From positions 1-39,877 of the forward strand of contig JAJXXL010000175.1 in NCBI GenBank assembly GCA_021781115.1: DNA of 39,877 nt, written 5' to 3'. The position numbers and the translations under genes are program-made. This stretch comes from Planctomycetota bacterium. Lineage in GTDB: Bacteria; Planctomycetota; Planctomycetia; Planctomycetales; Planctomycetaceae. Shown here one piece after another: positions 19,199 to 29,089 of this stretch (its first letter is position 1; each line of letters starts with the position of its first letter). A model generated the notes under the pieces. The model did not search any database. It was given only the letters and a program-made list of their open reading frames with translations, and was not told where the DNA came from.

Positions 19199-22100
19199 CT
19201 ACCCGAGAATTCCTGCTGCCGAATTGCCCAAACGGAGGCTGACCTGCGTCCAGAAGGAATCCAGCCCGCTTGTCGAATCGGCACGGGTTGTGGCGGTCAG
19301 TGGCGTGCTGCCGTCGGCGACGACATTCGCAGTCCCGCCCGGTGCATCGAGTGACGCGCTGGCGCTGGCGCTGCCAGCCGGCGCCAGGCTATTCGCTCCA
19401 TTGACAGCCAGACTGCTCGCCGCACCGCCGACAATCGTCGCAGTCGATGAAACCGTTGCGGTCGAAAGATCAGCCGCCTGCTCGGGAGCCGACTGAATTG
19501 CGGCAGTTTCCGCTGCGCTCGACGCAGGCAGCGACGTGCCGACGTCGATTGCAAACGCAAACCCCAAGCTGGCATTTTGCACCCAAATGCCGGGGAACTG
19601 CGCCAGAATGGCGTCCTTTTGACCGGCGACGGCGGTATACAGGTGCTCGCCGGTGATTGTATTGTACAAGCGGTAAACTTCGGTCGAGCCGTCGGCACTG
19701 GCGGCCGGGTCGAGGTAGCCTTCAATCTTTTCAAACGACCACCCCTGGTTGACCAGGGAATCGCGCTCGTTGGCGTCGGTCGTATAGTAATGCAGCCCCG
19801 CATTGGGATCGTACAACCGGAACAGCGGCACCGCGCCAGCAACCTGTGTCGAATACACGGCGAAGGAGGGTTGCCCCGTCGTTTCGTCGCGCCAGCCGTT
19901 GGCCAAGGCGTTATCAAACTCGGCCAGTGAGGTTGTAAAGAAATGGGTGTTGTTATTCGGGTCGAACGCCCGGTACATGAGCATTTCGCCCGCCGGAACT
20001 GTTGTCGTGCTGGGCGGCGACGACGTGATCGGCACCGAAACCGATGGGCTGGAAACAGTCAATGAAACCGGCTTCTGTGTCAGGTCGTCAATCTGAATCA
20101 CAGGGTTCTGGAACGTTGCTGATTCAACATTCCAGGTGGCACGGTTGTTGGGATCGAAACCGGGGTATTCGTATTGGTTCTCAAGGTACAGTTGCATGCC
20201 GCCAGCGGTCCCATTGGCCAGGTTGCCGTATTGGCTGGGCGAGTTGACAAGAAACGGTCGGTTCTGATTGGTCAGGGTCGTCAGCGTGGCCTGATAAGGA
20301 TTTGGCGGGTTGCTGCTGTTGACGATGATCTGGTCACTTCCTTGACCAACATGCGACAACGGTTGGCCGTTGGGGTTGATCGTGCCGTCGGCATTGTGGG
20401 TTCGGTCGGGGTTGGCTGCCGAAAACGAAAAGAACGCAGTGGCAATGTTCGTAAACGCGCTGTTCGGTGCCGCGTTCGTGGCGTTGGGGTAAATTCCAGT
20501 TCTGGCAGCCACAGGCAACTGATTTTGCGTCACCGGCGCCCCCGAAAGAACCTGGCTGTCGGTCAGCGCCAACTGGTCTGCCGGCGCAGTTCCGTTGGGA
20601 AGGACATTTCCGTTTTCTTTTGCTGGCCCCGTCAGCAGAAACGCGCTGCTCGCGTTGCGGACGAGGTAGAAACCGATCGGCGCGTTCGTTGTCATGGTGC
20701 TGAAAGTTGTTGAACCCGCCAGCGGCCCCGGTGCGTTGAACGTGTCCGTCGCCGACGAATTGAACGGCCGCACGATGCCGATATTGGCCGCCGCCAAAGC
20801 GGTCGCCGCATACGCGGGGTTTTGTGCCGTCCCCAGGCTGGGGGCGACGCCTTTGACTGCTCCGGTTACCGCGGCACCGGTCGACGTCCCCGTGCCACTG
20901 TTCGAAGTTGATGTACCATCGACGTAATAGAACCCGAATTCGTCATTGGTCAAGGAGTGGGAATCGAACGTCGCCGGGCTCGAATCGGGGTAGGCCACCG
21001 TCGCCAACCGCCACAACACGCCGCTGATGTCCCAGGAATAATTCAAGACTGGCTGTTCGCCGTAGGGGCCACTGGCGAGGACGTTGCCGCCGCCGTCTTG
21101 GAACGTCACGGTCTGGTTGCCTTGCGGGTTCTTGGCGCCCGGAGTGAAAATGTAGCCATAGTTGGCAGCGCCGATCAGGGTCGGGTTGGGGTTGATCGAA
21201 GTCGCTCGCGAAAACTCCGACGTGTCACCGTTGACGTCGGTCGCGGTCGCCACGATCATCGTCCCGGGGTTCAAGGTCGTCATGCCGGCCGGCAGCGCGA
21301 CAGGTACACCGACGTCGACCACGCCCTGCCCCTGGCCGGCCCGCGAGTATAGTGTGTTGCCCAGATACGTTTGCCCCTGGCGGCCTTCGGCATCGGCGAG
21401 GAAGAATTCAACATTTACGCCGCCCACGACGCCCACGGGTACGCTGAACTGCACCTGCATTAACGTGGGCGACACCATGTAGGCGTAATTGATTTCGGGC
21501 GTGTTGAGCAGTTGATTCGGGCCGGCCTGCGTCGCGGCGGTGCCGATCGCCGACAGGTCGTTGATGCGATTTCCGCTGTTGTATTGCAGTTTCGACGCAA
21601 ACGGCGCGCTGACCGTCGCGATGACCTGCGAGTTGGCGGCGTCTTCCTTCTGACCGTCGAGTTCAATGCCCACGCCGGTCATGCCACCGTTTCCGTAGAT
21701 TGAATTCTGGCTGATCATCTCGCCGACGTTGTTTGACGAATCCTCGACGAGCACGCCTGGGCCGACATTGTTGTCAATGATGTTGCTCGTACCGGAGCTG
21801 CCGCCGATGCGGGCGTTTTTAACCGCCCCCAGTACCACGCCACCGTTGACGGCCGCAACGCCGGCCGTCGTGGAATTAACTCCCTGATTGTTTTCAATTG
21901 TGGAGCTTTGCAAGTAAAACAGCGAATGCACAACCGCCTGACCGGCGACGCCCACCCGTACGCCCGCCTGGGCGTTGCCGTGAATCCAGTCGCTGGTCAG
22001 CACGACGTTGTCGCGCTCGGCCGTATTGTCGAACGCCACGCCATCGCCCGCCGTACCCAGGCCGCCGGTGATTTGCAGGTTCGTGACCGCCACAAAAGAC

Positions 22101-25100
22101 GAAGCGATCGTGACGACTGGCGAAGTGACCGTGGGGTTGGCGGTATTCTTGTATTCCAGCAGTGTTTTCGTGTTGCCCGCGTTCCCGCTGACCGTCATGC
22201 CGCTTTCGATGCGCACGTCACCCTGCAATTGCACGGTGATCGGCGTTGCCACACCAAACGTCGTGTTGCCGGCAACCAGCGTGATGGCATCCTGCGCGGC
22301 GCCGGCGAGGCTCGCGGCGCCGGTTCCAACCGACACGTTTCCAAAGAACTGCGTACTGGGGGCGCTGCCGGTCGTTCCCCCCGACGATGTGGCGAGGTTG
22401 GAGGCACCTGTAACGGCTTGCTTGAACGCCAGAATGCCCCCGCCGTTGAAATACGTGTTTTGCAGCAACCGTACGTTGTCGTTGTACGTCTGGCCGCCCA
22501 CGGTGGCGACAGTGACTGTGGCCGGCGTTACGCCGACAAAGTTGAATTCCGCCGCCCCGGCCGGCACCCCCGCAATCAGCGCGGCGGGGTCGTCAGTCGT
22601 CAGGCTGAGCAGGGCCGTGGTCGTGCCCACCGGGCCGTTAAAGATTTCATTGCCCGTCGAATTGACGGTCAGGGCAAAACCACCATTGATTGACCTGCCA
22701 AATGTGATATTGGCGCCGCCGGCCGAAGTGCTCGACAACACGGTGTTTTGCAGAAGTTGCACGTCGTCGTTGTACGTCTGGGCCCCGGACGTCGTGACCG
22801 TGAAAGTCGTGGCGCTGGCCCCCAACACACCGAATTGCACAAACGCTCCGGGAACCCCGGCGATCGCCGACGCCGGGTCGTCGGTCGTCAGGCTGGCAAG
22901 CGCCGCCGCATTGCCGATGCGACCCTGGAACAGCTCATTTCCCGCCGAATTGACCGTCAGGGCAAATGCCCCGTTAATCGTTTTGAGAAACGACACCGTC
23001 CCGGCGGCCGTGCTCGACAAGACCGCATTCTGCAAGAGCAGTACGTCGTCATTGTATGTTTGGGCCCCGGTTGTGGTCACAGTAAACGTCGTGGCGTTCG
23101 CCCCGGCGACGTTGAACTGCACCTGCCCCCCGGTTATGCCGGCGGCGAGGTCGTCGGTGGTGAGCGCCGTCAAAGCGGCCATGTTGCCAACCGGCCCGTT
23201 GAACCGCTCATTGCCCGCCGAATCGATCGTCAGGTGAAACGCCCCGTTGACGGTGCTTTCAAAGGTGATCGTTCCGGCGGCCGTGCTGGCGAGCACCGTG
23301 TCCTGGAACAGGGCTACGGCGTCGTTGTATGTCTGATTCCCCGTCGACGTCACGGTGTAGGTTGTCGAATTGGCCCCGGGCACGTTGAACTGGGTCTGCC
23401 CGCCGGGCACGCCGGCGATCAGTGACGCCGGGTCGTCGGTGGTCAGGCTGGCCAGGGCAGCGGTATTGCCCACGCGGCCGTTGAAAACTTCATTGCCTGC
23501 CGAATTGACGGTGAAATTGAAGTCCCCATTTACTGTCGATTCGAACGTGATGGTTCCGGCCGTCGTGCTCGACAAGACCGTGTCTTGCAGTAATGCCACC
23601 GCGTCGTTGTAGGTTTGCGCACCGGTCGTGGCGACCGTAAACGTCGTGGCGTTGGCTCCAGCGACGTTAAACTCGGTTTGACCACCGGGAACGCCGGCAA
23701 TTCCTGACGCGGGGTTGTCGGTCATGAGTTGCGACAGAGCCACGGCGTTGCCCACGCGCCCATTGAAGACGTCATTGCCCGCCGAGTTGACGGTGAAATT
23801 GAAGTCCCCATTTACTGTCGATTCGAACGTGATTGTGCCGGCCGCAGTGCTCGACAGCACAGTGTTGTTTAACAGCGCCACAGCGTCATTGTACGTTTGC
23901 GCTCCGGTCGTGGTCACAGTGAACACCGTGGGCGCCGCCCCCCCGACATTGAATTGCACTTGCCCGCCGGGCACGCCCGCCATGGCCGAGGCCGGGTCGT
24001 CAGTCGTCAAACTGGCCAGTGCCGCCGCATTACCGACCTGGCCGTTCAACACTTCATTTCCCGCCGTATTCAGGGTCAGTCCGAACGCGCCGTTGATCGT
24101 CTTTCCAAAAGTGATCGTGCCGGCCGCGGTACTCGACAGCACGGTGTTGTTGAGCAATTGTACGTCGTCGTTATACGTCTGGCTGCCGGTCGTGGTCACA
24201 GTAAATGCCGCCGGAGTGACGCCGCCAACGTTAAACTGGGTCAAGCCGGCCGGGACACCTGTGAGCAGCGATGCGGGATTGTCAGTGGCCAGGTTGGCCA
24301 GCGCGGCGAGATTGCCCACCCGCCCATTGAAAACCTCATTTCCCGTGGAATTCGCAGTGAGGTTGAATCCCCCGTTGATCGTGTTTTCGAACGTGATCGT
24401 TCCGCCCGCCGTACTCGACAGCACCGTGTTCTGTTGCAGGAGCACGGCATCATTATACGTTTGCGCGCCGGTCGTCGTCACGGTGAACACCGCGGGCGCC
24501 GCGCCGACGACGTTGAACTGCACCTGGCCACCGGGCACGCCGGTAATCAGCGAAGCCGGGTCGTCAGTGACCAGGCTCGCGAGTGCCGCGAGGTTTCCGA
24601 CACGCCCGTCGAAGACTTCGTTGCCCGGCGAATTGACCACCAGTGAGAACCCGCCATTCACGGTGTTGCCAAACGTCACCGTACCGGGCGCCGTAAGAGC
24701 TGAAAGCGTGGTGTTGGCGCTTAAAGTCACCGCGCCGGTATAGGTCTGGGCCCCGCCCGTCGTGACCTGCGCCCCGTTCAGGTCGACTGTACCGGCCGCG
24801 CTCACGCTCGCCGCGCTGACTGCCGCCTTGAACACAACGTCAATCGTTGCATTGCCGGTGCCAGTGACCGACAACGCACCAATCGCGCCATTGGCGCCCC
24901 CGCCTACGGCCCCGGTAAACGTCGTCCCGCCAGTTCCCGCGGCGACAGTTAACGAATACGCCGTCGTGGTCGAATTGTCGATTGTCGAACCGAACAGCAC
25001 TGCACTGTTGGTCGTTGTCAGGACCGTATTCGCACTCAGCACCACAGCCCCGGTGTAGGTTTGCGTGCCGGTCGTCGTCACTGTGCTGCCATTCAGGTCT

Positions 25101-28100
25101 GTCGTGCCCGCAACATTGAGACTGGCCGCATTGACGGCTGCCTTGAACACGGCATCGTCGACCGCATTGCCTGTACCGGTGATCGACAGCGCGGCGATCG
25201 CCCCATCGGCGCCCCCGCCCACGACACCGGTAAAGGTCGCCCCCCCCGTGCCGGCCGCGACTTTTAGCGATTCCGCAGTCGCCGTGGCGTTATCGACCGT
25301 GGAGCCGAACAGCACGGCGCTGTTCGTCGTCGTCAGCGTCGTATTGGTGCTCAGAATCACGGCGCCGGTGTAGGTTTGTGTGCCGCTGGTCGTCACCGTC
25401 GCACCGTTGAGGTCCGATTTGCCCGTCACCGAAACACTGGCCGCGCTGACCGCTGCCTTGAAAACGGCATCATCAGCCGCATTGCCCGTGCCCGTCATTG
25501 ACAACGCGCCGATTGCGCCATTCGCGCCGCCGCCTAGCGCACCGGTAAACGTCGTGCCGCCGGTTCCTGCGGCGACTGTCAGCGATTCGGCAGTTGCCGC
25601 GGCATTATCGACTGTCGAACCGAACAGCACTGCACTGTTGGTCGTTGTCAGGACCGTATTCGCACTCAGCACCACCGCCCCGGTGTAGGTTTGCGTGCCG
25701 GTCGTCGTTACCGTGCCGCCGTTCAAGTCGGTCGTGCCCGCCACGTTCAGGCTGGCTGCCTTGACGGCCGCCTTGAACACGGCATCGTCCAACGCGTTGC
25801 CCGTACCGGTGATCGACAGCGCGGCGATCGCTCCATTGGCACCGCCGCCCACCGCGCCGGTAAACGTCGTGCCGCCGGTTCCTGCCACGACTGCCAGCGA
25901 TTCGGCGGTCGCCGTGGCATTATCGACTGTCGAGCCGAACAGCACCGCGCTGTTGGTGGTCGTCAGCGTCGTCGGCGCGCTCAGCGTGACCGCCCCGGTA
26001 TAGGTTTGGGTGCCAGTCGTCAGAACCGACCCGCCGTTAATGTCGGTGGTGCCTGAAACGGCCAGCGCGATCAAGCTCGCGTTGGACCCGACCGGGCCGT
26101 CAAAGACGGCATTGCCGGTGATTGTCACACTGCTCGCAACCGCCCCCGAATCGACTGTGCTCGCAAACGTGAGGGTACTGCCGGAAAGCGTCGTATTTTC
26201 TTCAAAAGTGACAATGCCCGAGTAGTTCTGCACGCCGGTGGTGATTACGGTTCCGGTAACGAAATCGGTCGAGCCTGTCGACAGGAGGCTGCCGGCGGAG
26301 ATCAGACCGGAAATCGTCGTTTCGGCAGCGAGGAGTGAAACCGCGCCTGTTCCGCCGGCAGTCACGGCGGCCCCGATCGACATCGTCGACGAGGTCAGAG
26401 TAATGTTGCCATTGGGCGTGCTGGTGACGGCGCCGGTCGTATCGATCTCTTTCCCCGCGTCAGTGACAGAAACGCTGCCACCGCCTGATTCGCTGATTCT
26501 GGTGATCGTCGTGACCAGTGCAGTGTTCGTCAAAGTGACATTCCCGCTGGTCGCGTTCGTGGCATTGAACGTCGCGACGCTATTACTGCCATTCAGCACT
26601 GTGCCCGTGGCCGAATCGGTCGTCAACGTAAAGGCGGTATTGATCGTGCCGGTCGTCTCAGTGATTGCGCCCGAAGCATTCAGACTGACACCCGCATCAT
26701 CGTGAACCGTGCCGGCCACTTCAATGTCGCCATTCGTGTTGGTAAACGAAACCAGCCCGCCAGAGTTTTCGGTCACGTTTGCCAAAATCAGCGGCGCTGC
26801 AGTCGTGGGCGAGTTCTCGAGTGTAATTCCGGCACCTGAACCATCGGAACCGGTATAGGTCGCCACGCTGTTGGCGCCGCCCAGGGTTGTCCCCAGGCCC
26901 GAAGCAGACGACAGCGTGCCAGTCGTGATCAGCCTGCCTGCCGCGACGTTTTCAGAAATGATGCTGCCCACGGTCAACGTGATGCCGCCGTTCGCCGTGG
27001 CCGCCGCATCGATGGCGATGTTGCTGCCCGTCAGGCTCAGGCTGTTCGCGCCCAGCCCCAGCGCCCCGGCGACCGTAACGTCCGTGAAACTCTCATTGCC
27101 GTTGATCGTGAGCGCCGACGTCAGGTTGGCCGTGTTGACGCTGATCGTATCGGTGACGACACCCGAACCACTCGTGCCATTGGCGTTGATCGTCAGCGAA
27201 CCGGTGGGGTCGGCGAACGTTGTCATTTCAAATGCCCCGTTGCCGCTGACCAGTTCGACGTTGCCGCCGTTGTCTTGAAGGGTGGCCTGGTCATTTCCCG
27301 CTGGCAGGTTCAGCACAACATTGGCCGCCGTGCCGGTGTTGGTGATCGGCGCCAGGCCGGTGTAGGTGATCGTGTCGGTCAATGTGCCGGCCGAATTGGT
27401 CAGCTTGACGTCGCCGTTATGGCCGTTTGTGTAGTCGTACGTTTCGGTCTTGAATGTGCCGCCGGTGAAGTTCAGCGTGCCCAGATTGTTGAATCCGTTG
27501 AACGTCAGGCCGCCCGAGGGAAGCGGGTCGCCATTTGTATAATCGACCGTCAAGCTGTTGGCCGTTGCCGTGCCGTTGACCACCAGCCCTGTAACGGCGC
27601 TTGGCGAAAAGCTGGCAATCAGCGCGTTTGTGCTGTCGCGGTATTCATCCAAACCGGTGACACTGTTGTATGACAATGTGGCAGCGCCGGCCACGCTCGG
27701 CGCGGGCAGCGTATACGAGGGGTTGACGGCCACTTGAAACGCGGGCGTCGATGTTGCCTTTGTCAACAGGCCGCTGGTGGCGTCGAGCGTATAGCCGGTG
27801 CCAGTCCGATTGATATTCACCCCGCTGAACGTCGCCACACCATTGGAATCATTGGTCGCCCCGCCACCCGACAGCGTGGCGCCGGTCGTTCCCGTACCGG
27901 CCGTGATGCTCAACGTGACCGGGGTGGCACTGTCGTTCGTTAAAACATTGCCGAACTGGTCTTCGACATTCACCGCTACGGCGGGGCTGATCGATGTGCC
28001 GACGGTCGTATTGGAGGGCTCGGTGGCGAATGCGAGTTTCGCCGCGGCACCCGGTACTTCGGTAAGTGTGCCCAGATTCGCCGAAATGGACACACCGTTG

Positions 28101-28684
28101 ATTATGCCAGAAGAGTTGACGATGTTGCCGCTCGTCAGAGGCGCGCCAGCGGTCGGCTCGACCTGAATATTTTCGAACAGCAGCGTGTCGGGAGTCACCG
28201 TCGACGGGAAGTTAATCTGGAAGGCAATTTGACTGGCCGACACAGCAAAGGCGTTGAAGCTCGACCCCACGGCAAGCTGATTGATATTGTTTGCCGCAGT
28301 CGCGTCGCCGGCTGTGATTTTGATATCGGGGGTCGAAGACGTGTTGAATCGGAAACCTGAGGGCGCTTCGAGAATTAAAGTACCGGCCGGACCCACATCG
28401 GAAGGTGCTCCTTCCGTGATCGTGGGGCCGGTGAGCGTCGTATACGCGGCCCCGGGCGCGCCAACCGCCGTATCAGCGGAAATCGAAGTGCCACCCGTGG
28501 CGGGGATGACCGTTGCTGAAAGCAGCGCCCGCTCCTCGAGTCGTTCACAGCGGCGGCCAACGATCACTGAACCGCCCAGCGGGTGCCGCAGTCGGCGGCC
28601 CCGTTCGTCACGCCGCCCCCGGCGGGTTGAAAGTGCACGAAGAACGCTGTTCGGCAAAGCGGCGAGCCAAGAGGTGATCAACAT
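19199..28684 (-). CDS. Giant (3161 aa) repeat-rich surface/adhesin-like protein with LEPR-XLL-like leader, beta-helix region and C-terminal DUF5648-type module
   Basis: Leader RRCERLEERALLSAT; Big/invasin-like VAVNVEDQFGNVLTNDSATPVTLSITAGTGTTGATLSGGG; two tandem repeat families; beta-helix-like NIIDNNVGPGVLVEDSSNNVGEMISQNSIYGNGG; C-term MYRAFDPNNNTHFFTTSLAEFDNALANGW...HYYTTDANERD...GEHLYTAVAGQKD. AAGGA upstream of ATG. Confidence 0.85.
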   Translation of the reverse strand: MLITSWLAALPNSVLRALSTRRGRRDERGRRLRHPLGGSVIVGRRCERLEERALLSATVIPATGGTSISADTAVGAPGAAYTTLTGPTITEGAPSDVGPAGTLILEAPSGFRFNTSSTPDIKITAGDATAANNINQLAVGSSFNAFAVSASQIAFQINFPSTVTPDTLLFENIQVEPTAGAPLTSGNIVNSSGIINGVSISANLGTLTEVPGAAAKLAFATEPSNTTVGTSISPAVAVNVEDQFGNVLTNDSATPVTLSITAGTGTTGATLSGGGATNDSNGVATFSGVNINRTGTGYTLDATSGLLTKATSTPAFQVAVNPSYTLPAPSVAGAATLSYNSVTGLDEYRDSTNALIASFSPSAVTGLVVNGTATANSLTVDYTNGDPLPSGGLTFNGFNNLGTLNFTGGTFKTETYDYTNGHNGDVKLTNSAGTLTDTITYTGLAPITNTGTAANVVLNLPAGNDQATLQDNGGNVELVSGNGAFEMTTFADPTGSLTINANGTSGSGVVTDTISVNTANLTSALTINGNESFTDVTVAGALGLGANSLSLTGSNIAIDAAATANGGITLTVGSIISENVAAGRLITTGTLSSASGLGTTLGGANSVATYTGSDGSGAGITLENSPTTAAPLILANVTENSGGLVSFTNTNGDIEVAGTVHDDAGVSLNASGAITETTGTINTAFTLTTDSATGTVLNGSNSVATFNATNATSGNVTLTNTALVTTITRISESGGGSVSVTDAGKEIDTTGAVTSTPNGNITLTSSTMSIGAAVTAGGTGAVSLLAAETTISGLISAGSLLSTGSTDFVTGTVITTGVQNYSGIVTFEENTTLSGSTLTFASTVDSGAVASSVTITGNAVFDGPVGSNASLIALAVSGTTDINGGSVLTTGTQTYTGAVTLSAPTTLTTTNSAVLFGSTVDNATATAESLAVVAGTGGTTFTGAVGGGANGAIAALSITGTGNALDDAVFKAAVKAASLNVAGTTDLNGGTVTTTGTQTYTGAVVLSANTVLTTTNSAVLFGSTVDNAAATAESLTVAAGTGGTTFTGALGGGANGAIGALSMTGTGNAADDAVFKAAVSAASVSVTGKSDLNGATVTTSGTQTYTGAVILSTNTTLTTTNSAVLFGSTVDNATATAESLKVAAGTGGATFTGVVGGGADGAIAALSITGTGNAVDDAVFKAAVNAASLNVAGTTDLNGSTVTTTGTQTYTGAVVLSANTVLTTTNSAVLFGSTIDNSTTTAYSLTVAAGTGGTTFTGAVGGGANGAIGALSVTGTGNATIDVVFKAAVSAASVSAAGTVDLNGAQVTTGGAQTYTGAVTLSANTTLSALTAPGTVTFGNTVNGGFSLVVNSPGNEVFDGRVGNLAALASLVTDDPASLITGVPGGQVQFNVVGAAPAVFTVTTTGAQTYNDAVLLQQNTVLSSTAGGTITFENTINGGFNLTANSTGNEVFNGRVGNLAALANLATDNPASLLTGVPAGLTQFNVGGVTPAAFTVTTTGSQTYNDDVQLLNNTVLSSTAAGTITFGKTINGAFGLTLNTAGNEVLNGQVGNAAALASLTTDDPASAMAGVPGGQVQFNVGGAAPTVFTVTTTGAQTYNDAVALLNNTVLSSTAAGTITFESTVNGDFNFTVNSAGNDVFNGRVGNAVALSQLMTDNPASGIAGVPGGQTEFNVAGANATTFTVATTGAQTYNDAVALLQDTVLSSTTAGTITFESTVNGDFNFTVNSAGNEVFNGRVGNTAALASLTTDDPASLIAGVPGGQTQFNVPGANSTTYTVTSTGNQTYNDAVALFQDTVLASTAAGTITFESTVNGAFHLTIDSAGNERFNGPVGNMAALTALTTDDLAAGITGGQVQFNVAGANATTFTVTTTGAQTYNDDVLLLQNAVLSSTAAGTVSFLKTINGAFALTVNSAGNELFQGRIGNAAALASLTTDDPASAIAGVPGAFVQFGVLGASATTFTVTTSGAQTYNDDVQLLQNTVLSSTSAGGANITFGRSINGGFALTVNSTGNEIFNGPVGTTTALLSLTTDDPAALIAGVPAGAAEFNFVGVTPATVTVATVGGQTYNDNVRLLQNTYFNGGGILAFKQAVTGASNLATSSGGTTGSAPSTQFFGNVSVGTGAASLAGAAQDAITLVAGNTTFGVATPITVQLQGDVRIESGMTVSGNAGNTKTLLEYKNTANPTVTSPVVTIASSFVAVTNLQITGGLGTAGDGVAFDNTAERDNVVLTSDWIHGNAQAGVRVGVAGQAVVHSLFYLQSSTIENNQGVNSTTAGVAAVNGGVVLGAVKNARIGGSSGTSNIIDNNVGPGVLVEDSSNNVGEMISQNSIYGNGGMTGVGIELDGQKEDAANSQVIATVSAPFASKLQYNSGNRINDLSAIGTAATQAGPNQLLNTPEINYAYMVSPTLMQVQFSVPVGVVGGVNVEFFLADAEGRQGQTYLGNTLYSRAGQGQGVVDVGVPVALPAGMTTLNPGTMIVATATDVNGDTSEFSRATSINPNPTLIGAANYGYIFTPGAKNPQGNQTVTFQDGGGNVLASGPYGEQPVLNYSWDISGVLWRLATVAYPDSSPATFDSHSLTNDEFGFYYVDGTSTSNSGTGTSTGAAVTGAVKGVAPSLGTAQNPAYAATALAAANIGIVRPFNSSATDTFNAPGPLAGSTTFSTMTTNAPIGFYLVRNASSAFLLTGPAKENGNVLPNGTAPADQLALTDSQVLSGAPVTQNQLPVAARTGIYPNATNAAPNSAFTNIATAFFSFSAANPDRTHNADGTINPNGQPLSHVGQGSDQIIVNSSNPPNPYQATLTTLTNQNRPFLVNSPSQYGNLANGTAGGMQLYLENQYEYPGFDPNNRATWNVESATFQNPVIQIDDLTQKPVSLTVSSPSVSVPITSSPPSTTTVPAGEMLMYRAFDPNNNTHFFTTSLAEFDNALANGWRDETTGQPSFAVYSTQVAGAVPLFRLYDPNAGLHYYTTDANERDSLVNQGWSFEKIEGYLDPAASADGSTEVYRLYNTITGEHLYTAVAGQKDAILAQFPGIWVQNASLGFAFAIDVGTSLPASSAAETAAIQSAPEQAADLSTATVSSTATIVGGAASSLAVNGANSLAPAGSASASASLDAPGGTANVVADGSTPLTATTRADSTSGLDSFWTQVSLRLGNSAAGILG
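22385..24625 (-). repeat. Tandem array B: eight ~94-aa (mostly 282-bp) coding repeats
   Basis: GNEVFNGRVGNxAALASLTTDDPASxIAGVPGGQxQFNVxGAxxTTFTVTTTGAQTYNDAVxLLQNTVLSSTAAGTITFExTINGxFxLTVNSA. Starts at ~24625, 24343, 24061, 23779, 23497, 23215, 22942, 22654; copy 6 is 91 aa, copy 7 is 96 aa. Confidence 0.95.
24788..26047 (-). repeat. Tandem array A: four 105-aa (315-bp) coding repeats
   Basis: Unit boundaries at 26047, 25732, 25417, 25102, 24787 (TD(I/L)NG...TTGTQTYTGAV...FGSTVDN...FKAAVxAAS). The shadow antisense ORFs at 25065, 25380, 25695, 26010 show the same 315-bp spacing. Confidence 0.95.
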
Positions 28685-29089
28685 CGGTGTGAGTCCTTGG
28701 TGGTATTCAATCCGTTTGCGTGGTTGAGTTCATCGCAAAATCGTGACTTCGTTTCGATGCGTCTGGATTCGAGCTGCCGTTCGGGGAAGGCTCGACTTTG
28801 GTTCGCGCCGTGAGTGGTGCATTGGGTTTGGTGCGGGCCCATCGAGATCGCCCCCGGTGTTCATCTTCCAAACCTGTGCCCGTCCGTGGAAGACATTCTA
28901 AGCACACCCGATGCCCAAACGGCATACGATTGTGCACCCGCCAACGCTCCGTCGATAACCCCTCGCGGCAGTGGCGAAATCTGATTCGCTATCAATGCTC
29001 TACGACTGTAGCTGAGCCAAGACCAACCAGCGATCGCCCTGTTGGTCCCCGTTGAGCACACCGAATCGCTACAACCATCACGTCTTACC

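Noticed and set aside
22385-26047. CRISPR-like periodic repeats
   Set aside because: Periods of 282 and 315 bp, diverged, and wholly in one coding frame; no short direct repeats with unique spacers.
22008-26705. Long plus-strand ORFs (e.g. 409 aa at 22008, 342 aa at 23715, and 102-aa ORFs at 25065, 25380, 25695)
   Set aside because: Antisense shadows of the repeat-coding giant gene. Their regular spacing simply reflects the 315/282-bp unit length in a GC-rich sequence with few stops.
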